Of a stretch of 64,000 nucleotides of DNA, positions 10,301 to 23,700 are shown one piece after another. This DNA comes from Serinus canaria (taxonomy: Eukaryota; Chordata; Aves; Passeriformes; Fringillidae): positions 29,017,245 through 29,081,244 of the forward strand of contig NC_066316.1 of NCBI RefSeq assembly GCF_022539315.1, written 5' to 3'. The translations under genes and the position numbers were made by a program. Numbering within the stretch: the first letter of the stretch is position 1; the number at the start of each line of letters is the position of its first letter. Below the pieces are notes generated by a model. The model searched no databases. It was not told the origin of the DNA and worked only from the letters and a program-made list of their open reading frames with translations.

Positions 10301-11165
10301 ATATCAGTGTCTCCCCCTTTCTCTTCTCCCCCCATGTGTTACAAAGCGTGGTTTGCTTCAGGGCCGTGCAACTGGAAACAGAGGGGAGGAAACATTTTCT
10401 CTTGCACTGGCCAAAAAGATAGGCAAGCAAGTTACAGGAATAGCAAAAGAGAAAGAGGGTCATGAAATGTGAATAGGCACACATGGTACCATTCCTGTTC
10501 TGGCCCAAACTAAACCATGCGTGAATGTTTCAAGGAATTTGCTAGTTGTATTTAGCATTGCTTTCCAAAAGTTACTCAGACTCCCGGTGAACCTTCACAC
10601 AAGATTAAACAAGAAAGATGAAAAGGGGTTTAACAGCAGAAATTTAATTTTACAGGGTTTCTTTTTACTTTCTTTCTTTGTTTTTTGTTTTGTTTTTTTT
10701 AAATGGCACCTTTTTGGTTTTTTTTTTAAACCACAGAAATATACTTCTGTGGATATAACTGGTGCTAGGATATATCTGGTTGTCATTCCAAGGAATTTTC
10801 TCAAAAGTGCAAGCAGGGCACCGACAGGGGCAGCTCAGAGTAAATTTTTTAGCATAATCTATGGTTTTAACTGTGATATCTGGGCAAACAATATTTGTTG
10901 TTGAGATGGATTTTTGGTTGGTATTTATTTCTCTTCTGTTTTGATTTGTTACTGCTTTTGAGCTGCTTTTTTCCCATAACACAATGGTAGGTTTCCACGC
11001 ATATTTTGGTTTTGTTTTCAGCCTCATCAAATTCCCCAGATGGAAAGGAGGATATGTACAAAGGTCAAATATCTGATGTACTGTGTAACCCACTTCTAAT
11101 ACTATCCCTTTTTGTCCTAGGAAAAATTAAATCTAGGGACAAATAAAAAAAGTATCCTCTTTCTT
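10301..11165 (+). other. LRFN2: LRFN2 3' untranslated region (minimum extent)
   Basis: Sequence directly after the TAA stop on the coding strand. It is AT-rich with long U-rich runs (about 10660-10730) of the kind bound by ELAV-type proteins. No further splice-linked coding sequence is apparent. The end is set only by the first plausible poly(A) signal at 11142. A longer UTR is possible: an AU-rich element core TTATTTATT lies at 11806-11814 and further AATAAA hexamers occur at 12946 and 13473. The true end cannot be decided from sequence alone. Confidence 0.6.
11126..11147 (+). terminator. LRFN2: Candidate LRFN2 polyadenylation signals
   Basis: ATTAAA at 11126-11131 and AATAAA at 11142-11147 are the first such hexamers downstream of the stop, giving a 3' UTR of about 0.85 kb. 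A CT-rich rather than clearly GT-rich stretch follows, so the downstream element is weak. AATAAA at 12946-12951 and at 13473-13478 are alternatives. Confidence 0.4.
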
Positions 11166-14100
11166 CCATCTCCTTCATAACCTCTTGTCAATGCTCAAGG
11201 CAGATTGCAGCAAATAATTGGCATCTGTAGGGATGTTGCTATCAAAGATGAGGAAAATAGTTATCAGCATACCCTAACAAAGGATAAAGAAAGGGAAAAA
11301 GTAGCTCCTGGGAGCTCTCCACATTATGAATAGAAGTGGCTTCTGGTAGGGGTCATGCTCTGGCTCCACTAAAATGAGAGACTTGCACCCTACTGTGACA
11401 AAACTCCTTGTCTGTACAGTCACCATGACGTGTCTTGACTGTATCAGTAGCATCAGGAAAATTGTGGTTTTGTGTATTTCAGGGGATTGGTTACATTCCA
11501 AATTAGCCACAGAAGTTGAGTAAAATTTGGGTATCACAGAGGAGGGACTGTCCCATGTATCCCCTGCGTTACATAAAGCTCTTCCCCAGTCTGGTGCACT
11601 CCTAGTCCCCTGTCTCTCATCCTCAGGAAGATACTTATAACAGGAGCTCTTCAGGGTTTGTAAACAGGTTCTCAAATTGTTTTTTGGTGAGCATTGGTGT
11701 GGTTGTAGAAATACACATGGCCCATCCATCGGAATTTATTTTCCTTACCAATTTTACTGTGATTTCTAGCATTCTGCTAGCTACTGCAACTGTCCTGTCA
11801 TTTGTTTATTTATTTGTTTGATCAGTTGTTGGGAACCATTCTGAAATTGCACATTGTTATTATGATTTTGTAAAAGAGGTGGAGAAAGTATGCAAGGCAC
11901 AGAGAAAATAACACATGAAAAAAAACTCTATGTATATTTTTTTTAAAAGGTTCAGAGATATATTGTGACATGGCTGTGTACTTGATCTTGTATTCGTCAT
12001 GTTTCCTACTTGGAGTTTTAGATAACGACATCCCTGTGATCAGAATATTTTTTTCCTTTATTTCTCTTTTTTTTTTTCTTTTTGTTACAAAATGTACAGT
12101 AAAAAAACATCCTTGGGAAAAAAAAGCCCTGTTTTTCATTTATTTGTTATTCCGTGGACTGCTTTGAAACCTAAGTAATTATTTTTTAAATGATCTTTAA
12201 AATTTAGACATTTGCTTTTTCTTTACCACAAACTGTCTTTGACTTCAGGATTTTAGGTATAAAGCAGGAATCAAGAAATACATACCTTTTTGGAATGCAT
12301 GAAAAAAGACCTTGTAAAGGCATTTCACCTCTTCTCTTCTTACATTTATACAGGTCCATCTAACTACTAGAGTACTCTAAACACTGATCTAAAATCTGCA
12401 GAGAGAAGAGGTAGCATTTTTAGACTTAAGGACCCAACTTTCTGTAGGTTTTTGCTCAGATTCTTGCTCACCAACAGCATTAATAGATTCGAGACAGATC
12501 CAGTCAAACTTTGCTTGGAACATTTTTCAAACTCCGTTTTTCTCACACTTTCTGAGACGAATGACACCTCCAGTGCCAGAATCTACATAATCCAACTGTC
12601 CAGATGGCAGTTCATATTAACCACTAATGACATGTACATTTATGTTGCACTGAAAACTCTTCAAGAAGTTCTTGTAGTGAGTTCATATTTTTCTTTTCCT
12701 TGTTCCACTGTGGTGCAGTTGGATTTTTTTATTATGTTGCTACTTCTCTCCGAACAGGACATCTGGGTTGTTTTTAATTTAGACATCGAGTTCATCTTAA
12801 ATATTAGTAACATATGCAGCCATGAATTTTCAAAATATATCACATACTTAAAGAGGACTACTCTTTCACATTCCCATGTAAAATTAAAAGAAGTAAGCCA
12901 ACAGATACAGTTTTAAATAATGGATAGTTGCCAAAGAACCAAGGTAATAAATTCCAAACTCTAGCAGCTGCATTTATTATGGTTAATCATAATATTAATT
13001 CATTTAGCTTTAATGAATGAGGCTCAATCCACACCAGCTAATTTGCAAATACTGAGCAAAATTAAGCAGGTGCTGGGCAACTATCTTTTGTGTTCCCAGT
13101 ACTTGGGAGGAAGAGGATTCAGGGACTCAGAGGTGAGGCAGGGAACTGCTTATGGGTGGTAATCATCCTTTAGGTGCCTTCAGTCGCTGCCCTACTGCCA
13201 CTACCAACAAAGCAGGCCTTTGGAATGATCCTGTGGCTTCCTCAGTACCCCTCTGAGAGCTGCTGAAGGCAGCACTGTAGTTTGGGCTACATTAATCTGA
13301 CCAATCTCTACCTTGCCTCTGTTTTCCTAAGTGTACCTCACTCAGCACCTCTGGGTTTGATCATTCTTCTGTAGTGCTGCCGTAGTAGGGATTCTTTTTT
13401 TGCCTCACTTCTGAGCACACCTGCACATCAGTGCTTCCTGAAATGATACAGAGATGCCCACTCACCTGGTGCAATAAATATTTTCACTCATCTTTGAGGA
13501 GCTGAGATACCTTCAGTGGCTTAACCCAGTCATCTCAGAAGAGAGAAGAAGAGACAGCTTCTACACTGAGATGTTTATATGGGGTCTCTCAAGTTAATAT
13601 GGGGTAGTCAGATGGGCAGCTGCACCAGCCATACTTTAGGGGCAAAGGTCAGGTAGTGCAGATAGTAGGGAAAACAACAGAGATCAAAAGGAGCCTTTGG
13701 AAAAGAGAAGTCTGAGATATTAGGGGGGCTAGAGAGTTTAAAGTGAGGTCTATGGGAACAATTAAAGACATCTGCATATGCATATGTAACTCCTGTAAGT
13801 TCATTTTTTTTGAGGTGTTTTATGATAGAGGAACTAGCTTTTTTCCTAAAAATGTATTTCATTGGCTTGAAAGAAGAAGATATGGTTCTACTGTTAAGTT
13901 ACACAGTTAGGCCTGCTAAAGCTCCAACCCAAATCCCCAAAATATCATCCTATCATCCTGAAGAATATTAAACAAGATGACAAAATGAAAAATTTTGAAA
14001 TTAGTGATTATGTGAATTTCATTTGATGTCTGCTAAGAACCAAATGGTTGTATGAAATGAAAATAAAAGTGTGTGTATGCCTGTGTATGTACATATGCAT

Positions 14101-17100
14101 AGCAAAGCAGACCAGACTATTTCCTTACATTTACATCCTTACAGATTACATGAATTGTAGTATATTTCTGGTTTCAAATGTTCTTTCTGAGTTTGCCAGC
14201 TCTAGAGAGCAGCAAACTTTCCCACTTCTCTTAGAGGAAGATAACCCATTTGATATGTCTCCAAACTGCACACTTTACTTGGTTATAATTGAAAATAATT
14301 CACTTATAAAGCAATGCATAACTAAGAAATGAGAGCTGTCTCTGCCCAACATGACGTGAGATAGAAAAAGTGGTATATTTCCCTTTGCTAACTTGTTTAT
14401 ATTTCAAATCATGGGACTGATCTGCTCTGACAAGAGAAGAAAATAATATTCCAAAAGCCTGCTTGTTTCATTTCTCACTCTTCACCCAGCAAACAGTTGC
14501 AAAGACAGATAACAAAACACAGTCCTTGGAGGTTTCTGAATGAATGCAATAAATGCAGCAACTTTGATACAGCAAATTTAAGCATTCTAACCTGGAGAGC
14601 AATGAATAATTGTACCTGATAGCTAAGAAAACATTTTAGTCTTTGAACAGCTTGAATGTCACATCTGCTCGCAATGTTTTGCACCCATTAACCTGTGGGT
14701 AACCCACAGTACACCATATGGTGCTCACAGTACCCCCTTCTACCCCTTGCAGCCTGTTTCTCTGGAACCTTTTCTCAGTGACTCTCTGTGTTCAGTGTTT
14801 GTAATTGGGCAGTTCTGGATGTGGAATTGTCAAGAAACTTTATTAATATCTTACATATTTCACCTTTAAATTCCCCTAAACATGATTATGAGCTCCCTCT
14901 GAAAACATTAAATTAGGGTTGGTTTTAGGCTGTGGGCCAGATGAAAACCAAATCAGATTGCCTTGAAACTCCTGATTTCAATATAGGAATTTTCTGTTCT
15001 GCAGTATGTTTTCCTTGTCCTAATTAAGCACTCCTTAATCCCCAGAGGTACGGCATTCCTTAGCATCAGCTGTCAGAAGGCCCTACTACATGAAACAGTG
15101 CCAGATGCTTATTCCCAGTATTACACTTCCAACAGATGGCAAATGTCAGAGATATAAATTCACATCCAGATACAGATATATCAGCAAGTGCAGGCGTTTG
15201 GATTCAGGCGTGTACGTCCCCAAGCACACGTGGACATGTTGCACTCTTTATCTGCATGGTTTATGATGTACAAGTTTCCTAGCTTGGTAAGAAAGGAACA
15301 TTTACATTTTTCATTAAGTACTAGTGGAAGAAAGGGAGAGAGAGAACAGAAACCTCTTCTTTATAAGAAGCAGATTAGTTGATAAGCTGCATCTCATCCC
15401 GGCTGGGAGACATCAGTGCTTCAAATAATGTTAATTGGTGGTGAAAGGGTTCATTCATTTTCTATGACCACAGCGAAGTCTCAGCTCCTCTGTTAGCACA
15501 TTTATTCAGCTGATGTTCCCACCACATGATGCAGATGTCTCCTGTGGATGAGGACTTGTGTTCTGCAGCCACAGGGAGTTACTGTTCTGCATTCACTAAG
15601 GACACTGTGCTTTATTAGTTACCTTGTTTCTTGGGAGAGAGCAGCATCACTCAGTCACATGAGGTGCCCAGACACAAGGCTAAAGAAACTGGTGGGAAAG
15701 AGAAACACTGAAAATCAATGGCCTGTATGAGAAGAAAATAATAACTTTTAAATCCACAAATCTTAGTTTGCAAAAAGGAGAGGAAGATGCTCTATTGGTT
15801 ACCTGTACAGTTACAGAGGCGGGCATCAACTTAAGGCAAAAGTTTGCCCCTAATATTTTTCATGCAATGGGAAATCGAATGGATATCTTGACACTTTTCA
15901 AGTTCCTTCTGTGTGACTAGTCTAATTTAAAAGTATGAATACTCCTATCCCCTTCTCTTCAATGAATAATGCAGACTAGTTTAATGCTGGGCCCTTAAAC
16001 ACCACCTGTACCATTGATGTGTCAAATCATAAGATAGGTGTCTAACAGGAAAAAAGACTGTTGTTTCAGGGAAGCTGTTCCTCTTTGACAATGCTGTTGG
16101 TTTACAGGCATGAAATGCACAATCTGAGAAGGCAAAAGCATGATGAAATGCCATCTTTACACCCTGAGCCTTGATGAGACAAAGTAAAATCCAAAGAGTG
16201 GACATCTTAATCTTCCTTCCTCTGAACATGAGTCAGAGAAGGGAAACTTCAAATAATTAGGCTCATAAATGGGATGTGCCATCGACAGAAAAATGGTGCT
16301 TATCAGAAGGATGAGATCCAAGTGTTGCTGAAGCAGGGAGTTGCATGCTATCACTGGTGGAACAGTCATGCACAAAGGCTGCTGAAGCAGCATTCAGAGG
16401 GGATCACTACACAGGTCACAGCTGAGACAGGAGGCATGGAGATGAAGGAACATGTTAGACCCAGCTATTCCATGCCTAATAAATCATTCTATCTTAGTAT
16501 CCTGTGACATGACACTAGTTATTTCAGACAAAGTACCTTAAGGAAAACTTGGGAGAACTCTGTCCCAAAGCCTGATGGGCTGCACATCCTTATCCCCTTC
16601 CCCATAAGGAAGCAAAGAATTCCTTTCAAAATTCACACCCTGAAAAATAAAGCACAGAGGAATTAAAATTAGGACAAAAAAGATAAAAAGCTCCGAATGC
16701 TTCTTCTTCTTTTAGAGTTCCTGCCTTTGAGTCTCTCAAGCTTGACTTTAAAACAAGATAGTTCTTGTCATCTGTGACTGGGCTGCCTGAGGGACATGTA
16801 AATGGACAGGTGAGTATTTGCAGTGATGATGAGAATATTACTCATTTGCAAGAAGGATAAATTGCATCTTCTGTGTGCTTTACTGTCACTAAATGCAGAC
16901 CAAAGTTCTTGGCAACAGAAACAGCGACAACATTAAACCACATAGCCACTTTATAAAATATCAAACTTTGGGCCATAATGCAAAAAAAAAAAAACCCTGA
17001 AAAACAAAAAAACAAACAAAAACTCCATCATCACCTCAAACAGTGACTTCCTTACCTAGTTTTGAGAAAAAAAAAAGACCAGCTATTCGTTCTTGTTTTC

Positions 17101-18219
17101 AAATATACCTCTGGATGTGTATATAATAAAAAACCTCTGAAGAAAAAGAAGTTTATCTACGAAGAGATCATTGCATACTACCAGGTTGTCTGGTACTCTC
17201 CAGTATTATCTGGAGATCAGATAAGAAACACTCCATATAGCACCAATTTGATCCTAAGAAACTGGTGCTCCTGAATTTTGGGACAGTAAGAGATGCTGTC
17301 CTTTTTTTTTTTTTTTTTTTTTTCTTGTTTAATAGAAGACCATAAATGATGGCTGTCTACTGAAGAAACCCCAGCGGGATCGTGAACCTTTAAAATCAAG
17401 TTGTGAGGCCAATTCCAAGCTCAGCAGGTGCATGAAAATGCAAACAGGCCCGAGGCCATTAGTACAAATGCTTTTAACAGCTGCCAGAGAGCCTCAGCTT
17501 GCTGTATGCTTGGGCTGCTACACAAGCACATCCAAAATGACTGCACAGACCCAAAATTGATTGAAATGTAGCTGCCAGTGATACACTGAGTGTTGGCTAA
17601 TGGGTAGCACTGGTTAGAAGTCATGAATGCAGATGAGAGCAATACAGTTTCGGCTGCAACTTCTGGGCTACAGTTTTCTGTACCTGCTGGGTGCCCAAAT
17701 CAGAGCATTACTGCTGGTCTGGGCCACCAGAATCTGAGGATCAAAGCCTACCGGGTTGTATTTCCCTTACAAAGACCACTGAGCACAATCTGAATAAGGT
17801 CCAGGAACATTTCCCTTCTTGGGGAATTTAGGGTACAGAATCCTGCAGAAAGTCATTCCAGAGGGGGAACCCCACTTCTGGCATTAGATCAGCCTGTAAG
17901 AACTTGAGTTTTTTTGAAATGGAAGGAACTTTCATCTCTAGCCTGGCCTTCCAGGTCTCATCACCTACCCCCCTCTACTTCTCTCCTAACCTCCAGCCCC
18001 CTTTCCCATCCCCTGATGAGACTTTATTATTCTCTGTTTCCTTTTTTACTGATTTGATTTCGGGCAAGAGGCTGTTTTTCATCTGCTGTACACACCAGCC
18101 CAGCCAGTGCCATGAAGTAGCTGCACAGGACAGGAGAATGGACATGGCTGATGTGATTTCTGGCCGTGCTCCATTCTCAGTTACTCTGCTGCAACTTTGC
18201 TGCTGACTGCACTGACTCA
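11166..18219. other. Gene-poor 3' flank of LRFN2, no gene recognised
   Basis: AT-rich unique-looking sequence. It may include a long alternative LRFN2 3' UTR at its left end (AU-rich element near 11801-11820, poly(A) hexamers at 12946 and 13473). It also holds a T22 run at 17302-17323 and A-rich runs near 16982-17030. Short open frames scattered through it have no recognisable domain and no codon-like composition. I see nothing else in it. Confidence 0.6.
17302..17323 (+). repeat. Poly-T homopolymer, 22 bases
   Basis: An uninterrupted T22 run. It has no transposon body attached on either side that I can recognise. Confidence 0.97.
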
Positions 18220-18262
18220 CAATTACAACTGTAATTGCAAATGATGGTTACAATTACAGCTG
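18220..18262. promoter_or_regulatory. Cluster of homeodomain-type TAATTG sites with E-box
   Basis: Three copies of CAATTACA or its complement lie in 43 bases: 18220-18227 on +, 18230-18237 as the inverted TGTAATTG (an 8-base-arm palindrome with a 2-base spacer), and 18251-18258 on +. The middle site runs into TTGCAAAT, one base from a POU octamer, and the right site abuts CAGCTG, an E-box. The density is notable against the background. A role as an enhancer is inference. Confidence 0.35.
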
Positions 18263-19943
18263 TTTGAATTCTTCAGTGTAACAAGACAACCAAATGAAAT
18301 GAGATCCTTCATCGCCCGCAAACTGAGGATCCAAATTTCTGGAGATGTATCTGTTATCATCCTTTAATGATCTCTAAGTGGGTACATGAACTCAGTTCAA
18401 TACTGGGGGCTTTGCTATATTTTCACTCCTAATTAATAATTTGGGGGTGGCCATTTAAGTGTGATTTCTCCAGAACAATCATACAGCAAACAATTGACCA
18501 TAAATAGAGACCAAACAGACCCCCTAGGTTTACCATGCTTCCAGCAGGATGCAAAGCATAGACATTAAGAATTTCTATGGTGAAAACTGGTGAGCCAGTT
18601 TTCAAAGAGCTAAAATGCATTGCTATGTCAGATATGTTAGATTTGCTACTAATGTCACCATGTTTAAATTGCATCTGGCATTAATATGGATGATACTAGG
18701 TGAGGAGCTTCAGAATTAATCTCCAGGACAGATGACCTGAATTTTAGTGAAGAGAGGATCTCTTACCCTTCAGGTGCCTTATCCTCTCCTGAATATTTTT
18801 GAGTATCTATTCTATATGTTTAGTAAGCTAATTGATGTAAATATTTATTTTATGTAGTTATATAGCTTCATTCCCATAAGTGTAGAATGCAGTGTGGCAT
18901 GTTCCCATTATCCATATTATTTGTGGTATATATAGATGGGCCACACTGTTGTTCAGAATGAAATCCCATACAGATACCATATGTTTTTCAAAATCCACCA
19001 AAATAAATATCCAGTCATTAAAGAATGTATATCCTTAGTACAAACCAGAGTGGGAAAATAAGAGCTAAATATGAAATAACTATTGACAGAAATATTCACG
19101 TATGCTTTCTGCCCAAAACTTCAACCCCAGATATTCTGAACAGAGGTAGATCTGAATTCTTCTGTGTCAGCACTCTTCCCCAAAAGAGCGGGGGGATATT
19201 TTCCTACAGTGATAATCATTTCCCTTGAGTGTTTTGTCCCTTGTTATTTTTCACCTGATACAAAGCAGATGATGAAGGAATCTCTTTATTACCTGTGTTA
19301 GTGACAACCCAGATAGGCTCAAAATGTGTGTGGTGTTGGTGTGGTGTGCTCACTCCATGTTGTCTTCAACTCTTAAATACCTTTGTCAGTTGCTTTTCAT
19401 GCATATGACTGCATGAGGAATGGTCTTTCTACCACTGCCTGTATTAGGGTACAGTACTCCCAAATGAGTACAAGTGTTCTCCACTCACTATTTGCTGTTT
19501 GTCTTGTCCTCCTCATCAGTTGGCCATAGACAAAATTGTTCTGGTACAGTAAGGGCCTAGAAGTAATAACATTGGTTTTACCACAAATAGCTGTATAGGG
19601 AATGTAACAGCTGAAATTAGCAATATAATCACAAATCATAGAATAAAACCTCCTTCTGCAAAATTATCTGTAAACAAGACTTAAGATTTGCTATAAAAAC
19701 ACAATAGGAACAAAACAAAATTCATTCTATGATTTATCTGGGAAATGTAACTCTAAGAGCTTTAACGGTGAGTTAAAATGGAAATTATAATGTTTCCTGA
19801 ACTGTGCTGCATCTACACTCAGAGCAAGAGAATGAGCTGAGAAGCTGATGTGGGGTTATAGCATGTAGTTTGCAACCTAAGACCGTACAGTTTCTAAAAG
19901 GGTTGTGAAATTCCTGAAGGAGAAATGCAATTACCAGAAGTGG

Positions 19944-19965
19944 GATTAACTAATATTAGTTAATC
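19944..19965. repeat. 22-bp perfect palindrome
   Basis: The arms GATTAACTAAT and ATTAGTTAATC are exact reverse complements with no spacer. GATTAAC and GTTAATC resemble HNF1/POU-homeodomain half-sites, but they face outward relative to the usual HNF1 arrangement. It could be a dimeric binding site or a chance AT-rich palindrome. Confidence 0.6.
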
Positions 19966-20722
19966 AAATTTGAAAGGCATTTCTTTAATGTCCTTTATGG
20001 AAGGGAAAAGGAAGGTAATGTATTCAAATGAGTTTTGAAATAAATAAATTATTTTTTAAAAGGCTGAGAGTGGATTTGCGATCCAGACCCAATACTCAGT
20101 TTGCTCCTAGTATCCAGATTATAGGAGATTATCACAGATCAAACCCCTTTACCAGAAAAGAGCTTTTTAAACCACCTCAGCATTGCCCTTATTAGGAATG
20201 AAGGAGAGAGGCTCCTTCCACTGGGAGGAAAGAAGCCCTTAATTCATGTCTTGTCAGAAGAAAGGCGCTTGCTTCAGCACTGAGCCAGGTTAGTTATGGC
20301 CCTAATTTACACAGCAGCCTGTCTTCCTGGAGGAAGGGACAACACCTTTAAGTAATAATGAACAAGTGTGCATTGACAGAATAATAATCACAGATTGAAA
20401 AGGTTACAGCAGAGAAGGTGGTAAAGCTAAGTGCCTGCTTTAATTCCACGGGGTGCCATAACATCAGGACTCGGGAGCTGCACTTACAATATAAAATAAC
20501 ATTAGTGTGGCAATTAGGACTTAATGGTTTGTGGAGAGAAGTCTGCAAGACTTTATAAAAACATCTAAATTAGTCTGTATTCAAGGTTTACGTCACTCAC
20601 ACTTTTTTCTGGCCGTATTGCCCTCTCCCTCAAAGGCAGAGCTCTTTTAAAACATTGAGAAGAAATGCTAGAGGAACTGGGGACACTTCTCAGTTTGTAT
20701 ATATGGGTATATTCTGAATTTC

Positions 20723-20743
20723 AATTATTCAAATTGAATAATT
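20723..20743. repeat. Short perfect hairpin
   Basis: AATTATTCAA and TTGAATAATT flank a single A, giving 10-base perfect arms. The neighbouring TTTATTCAAATT at about 20750 repeats one arm in part. It is AT-rich, with no obvious function. Confidence 0.5.
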
Positions 20744-23700
20744 CTTTCAATTTATTCAAATTAGAGAATCTGGCCAAGGCTCCCTGAATAAAATTGCTGA
20801 CCTAGAGCAAACATTCATCTGCTCCAGTAAGCAGACAAAAACCCAAATCAGTAGATGTATTGACCTGGTCTCCTATTCAATAAATTTTGACCTATCTTAA
20901 GGTGCAGACATGCTACAGCATTTAGAGAAGTACTACTCCAATGAGACCTTTTTTGAATTAATTCACATCCCACACATTTTGTTCGGACCTTCTCCTCGTC
21001 TCAGAAGGAAGAAGTCACCCAGATTTGAAGGAGATCTACAGTTTTTAAAATTCTGCTGAATTCTGAATTCTGTCACCATGATAGCAGGGTACCAATGACC
21101 TGGCAGGGCTGGTCTTGCAGAAAATCTTGGAGAGCATGTGGAAATTTCTCCACGTATGTGGGATAAGAAGCAGGCAAAAAACAGGGCTTGTTTTTTTGCA
21201 GTCCACCACATGGCACCAGATTTTTAGGTTCTATGAAATTACATTTGTTCAGTAGTTTTCATGTAGGACTTCCATTCAGGCATCAGTCAATGGCTGACTG
21301 CCTGTATAAATCTCAGGCACTGAAAGTACACAGAGCAATTGTCTCCATTCCTGTCTCACCATTACACAGTTCTGAAGCTGTCTGAAAACTGAATTTACAC
21401 ATAGTTCTCTGATCACTGCTGGCAACAGCTGATTTCCTCAAATTTACAGTAAGATGACAGAAATAAAGCATGTCCTTGCCTCTTCATTGATCTCTCTTCC
21501 CTTTTTTTTCACACACATACAAATTTTCTGTTTCAATTTATTGTGCATCCTATCTCTGGTAGATATGTTTATATGAATATATATTCTCTGTCTGAAACTG
21601 AAGGCTCAGACACCACATAGGTCTGCATTGATCCAGGTACTGGCAGTGCAACTATTCTATTCCTTCCAGGGGAGATTTCAAACCACTCCTTTCCTTTTAG
21701 GATATGCTTTTTGTAGGTTTGTTGTGAAAGAAAAAAAGGACATGCAGGGCTTTGATTGCTGTCTTTCAATAAGCCTGTGAAAATATACAGGCAATTTGGA
21801 AATGTCTGGGAAAAAAAAAAACCAAAACAGTCCCGAAAAATTCTTTACTGTGAAATAAAGACACAGAAACAGGTTGTCCAGAGAAGCTTGTACATATCTA
21901 CATTCAGGCACACATCTATCTAATAATTCTGTCAGAATTCGGTGACAGACATGGAATTTTCTTTTTTTCTCACCAAAAAAAAAAAAAAAGTAAAATGGCC
22001 AAGCTTACAGAAAGGGAGGGTGTCCGAGCAGACAGGCTGGATGCAAAGACCCTGTACAAGCAGCTGTCTGTCTCTCGTGCTGATCACGCTATCAATTCCT
22101 CACTATTCAGGAATTCCTTACTATTCCTTACTAGTCAGGGACTATTCACTACACTTCATTTCCCCCTCTTTCCAAAAGAGAACAACTTCAGACACTGCCC
22201 CTTTGGGTATGGTTTCCTTCTTTCTGTAATGACTGGATGCATAAAAAGCATCAGGGATTAGGATTAGAATTTTGCTGCAAGACCTGTGTGAATCAGGGAA
22301 ATGAGAATACAGCAAGACAAGGCAGGGTAAGCAAACTTATCTTCTTACGGGTGCAGGATTGGTTTATGGGATCTTCCCATTATTTTCTTCCCTTCCCCAC
22401 TGTGGAGCAGAAGAGTAAAATTAAACTCAATAGCAATAAATGTATTCATTTGGTGCTGGGTTTCTAAGCTTATCTCCACCTGGTGCACTGGAATTTGAAT
22501 ACGTAATTACTGAGTTTATCCTTTTGTCAAATACACCTTTTACTATGATATTCTGCTCTTCTTTCTGCCTGCTGTGTGGGGAATGTGGATATACTCATGC
22601 CTACATACTGCCAATGTGTCCTTTTAAGTAGATACAAGCAGGAAGGATTTATGTATTAAATACCAATAATTTTTTTGGAATAGCTGACCTTACACTGATT
22701 AATGACCAAAACCACAAACTACCCTGATTTCAGATTCAAATCTTATCTCTTTTGAACACGAGCACCCCATAAACTTGTGGAATTAACAGACCACATTCAA
22801 AATCAAGTGCAGAATCACATGTTAAACAAAAAATAAAGCAAATAGTTCTTCATAGAAAAGAGAGTCTACTTCAATTAGTGCAAACAGACAGTGACCTTGA
22901 AATTTTTAGTGTATTTTAATTTTATGAGCCATTCAGATACTGGATTGATGGGGACAGAATAAGTATCCAGCCTGAATCCACTAATTAGGCTGATTTCTAG
23001 CTGAAAACATTTTGGTAAAAGAGTTATATGTTTCATTTAGGTAAATAATGATGGGATCTGCAACTGCTCTTGCTGGCATGAAAATTCTGAGGTCTGTCAC
23101 TCTGTGTGCTTCAAGGCAAAGTGTGGATCCAAAGTCAGTGATTTTATCATGGCCCTGCTATATTTGGTATCTTTCATAAAGGTCCTATACTTCAATTATT
23201 TTGACAGATTGTCAGCTTCCATTAAAAAAAAAAAAGTTTTTAGCCCTCCAGACTATGGGAAAAAACCCTCTTGACTAAATTTGAAGATCAGAATGTAATT
23301 CAAATGCCAATTTTTTTATTTTAGCACCATATTATCTTGTGATTGGATTGCGATGACCCTTGCTCACGATTTTTGAAAACTTAATGCCTTCCATCCTGTG
23401 TGTCAGACTGAGTCAGAAGGAAACCACATCCTTTCTCCCTTCAGAATAAAGCCTGTTGACTTTGTTTTTTACAACACCTGGCAGAGTTGACAGTCTGCTT
23501 AAACAGGACACTTAAACTAGAGATTCTGTGAGACCCACTCGAGAAGTCAGCCCTTCTCAGGTCCTACTAGGGAAACCCACTGTCAGCTATTCCTAGGGTG
23601 TGTTTAACCCAACTTTGCAAGAGGAAAATAGCAAGTTAACTTCTCACTGCCAATTCGATGTGTCTCAGCTGAGCATCACACCCTGCAGCTGCAGCTCCCT

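Noticed and set aside
10521..11093. Overlapping frames on both strands after LRFN2
   Set aside because: They lie in the LRFN2 3' UTR and are rich in Lys/Phe from A/T runs.
19600..19650. AATCATAGAAT string resembling an inverted CR1 tail
   Set aside because: Neither side continues with CR1 3' UTR sequence, so the short match is likely chance.
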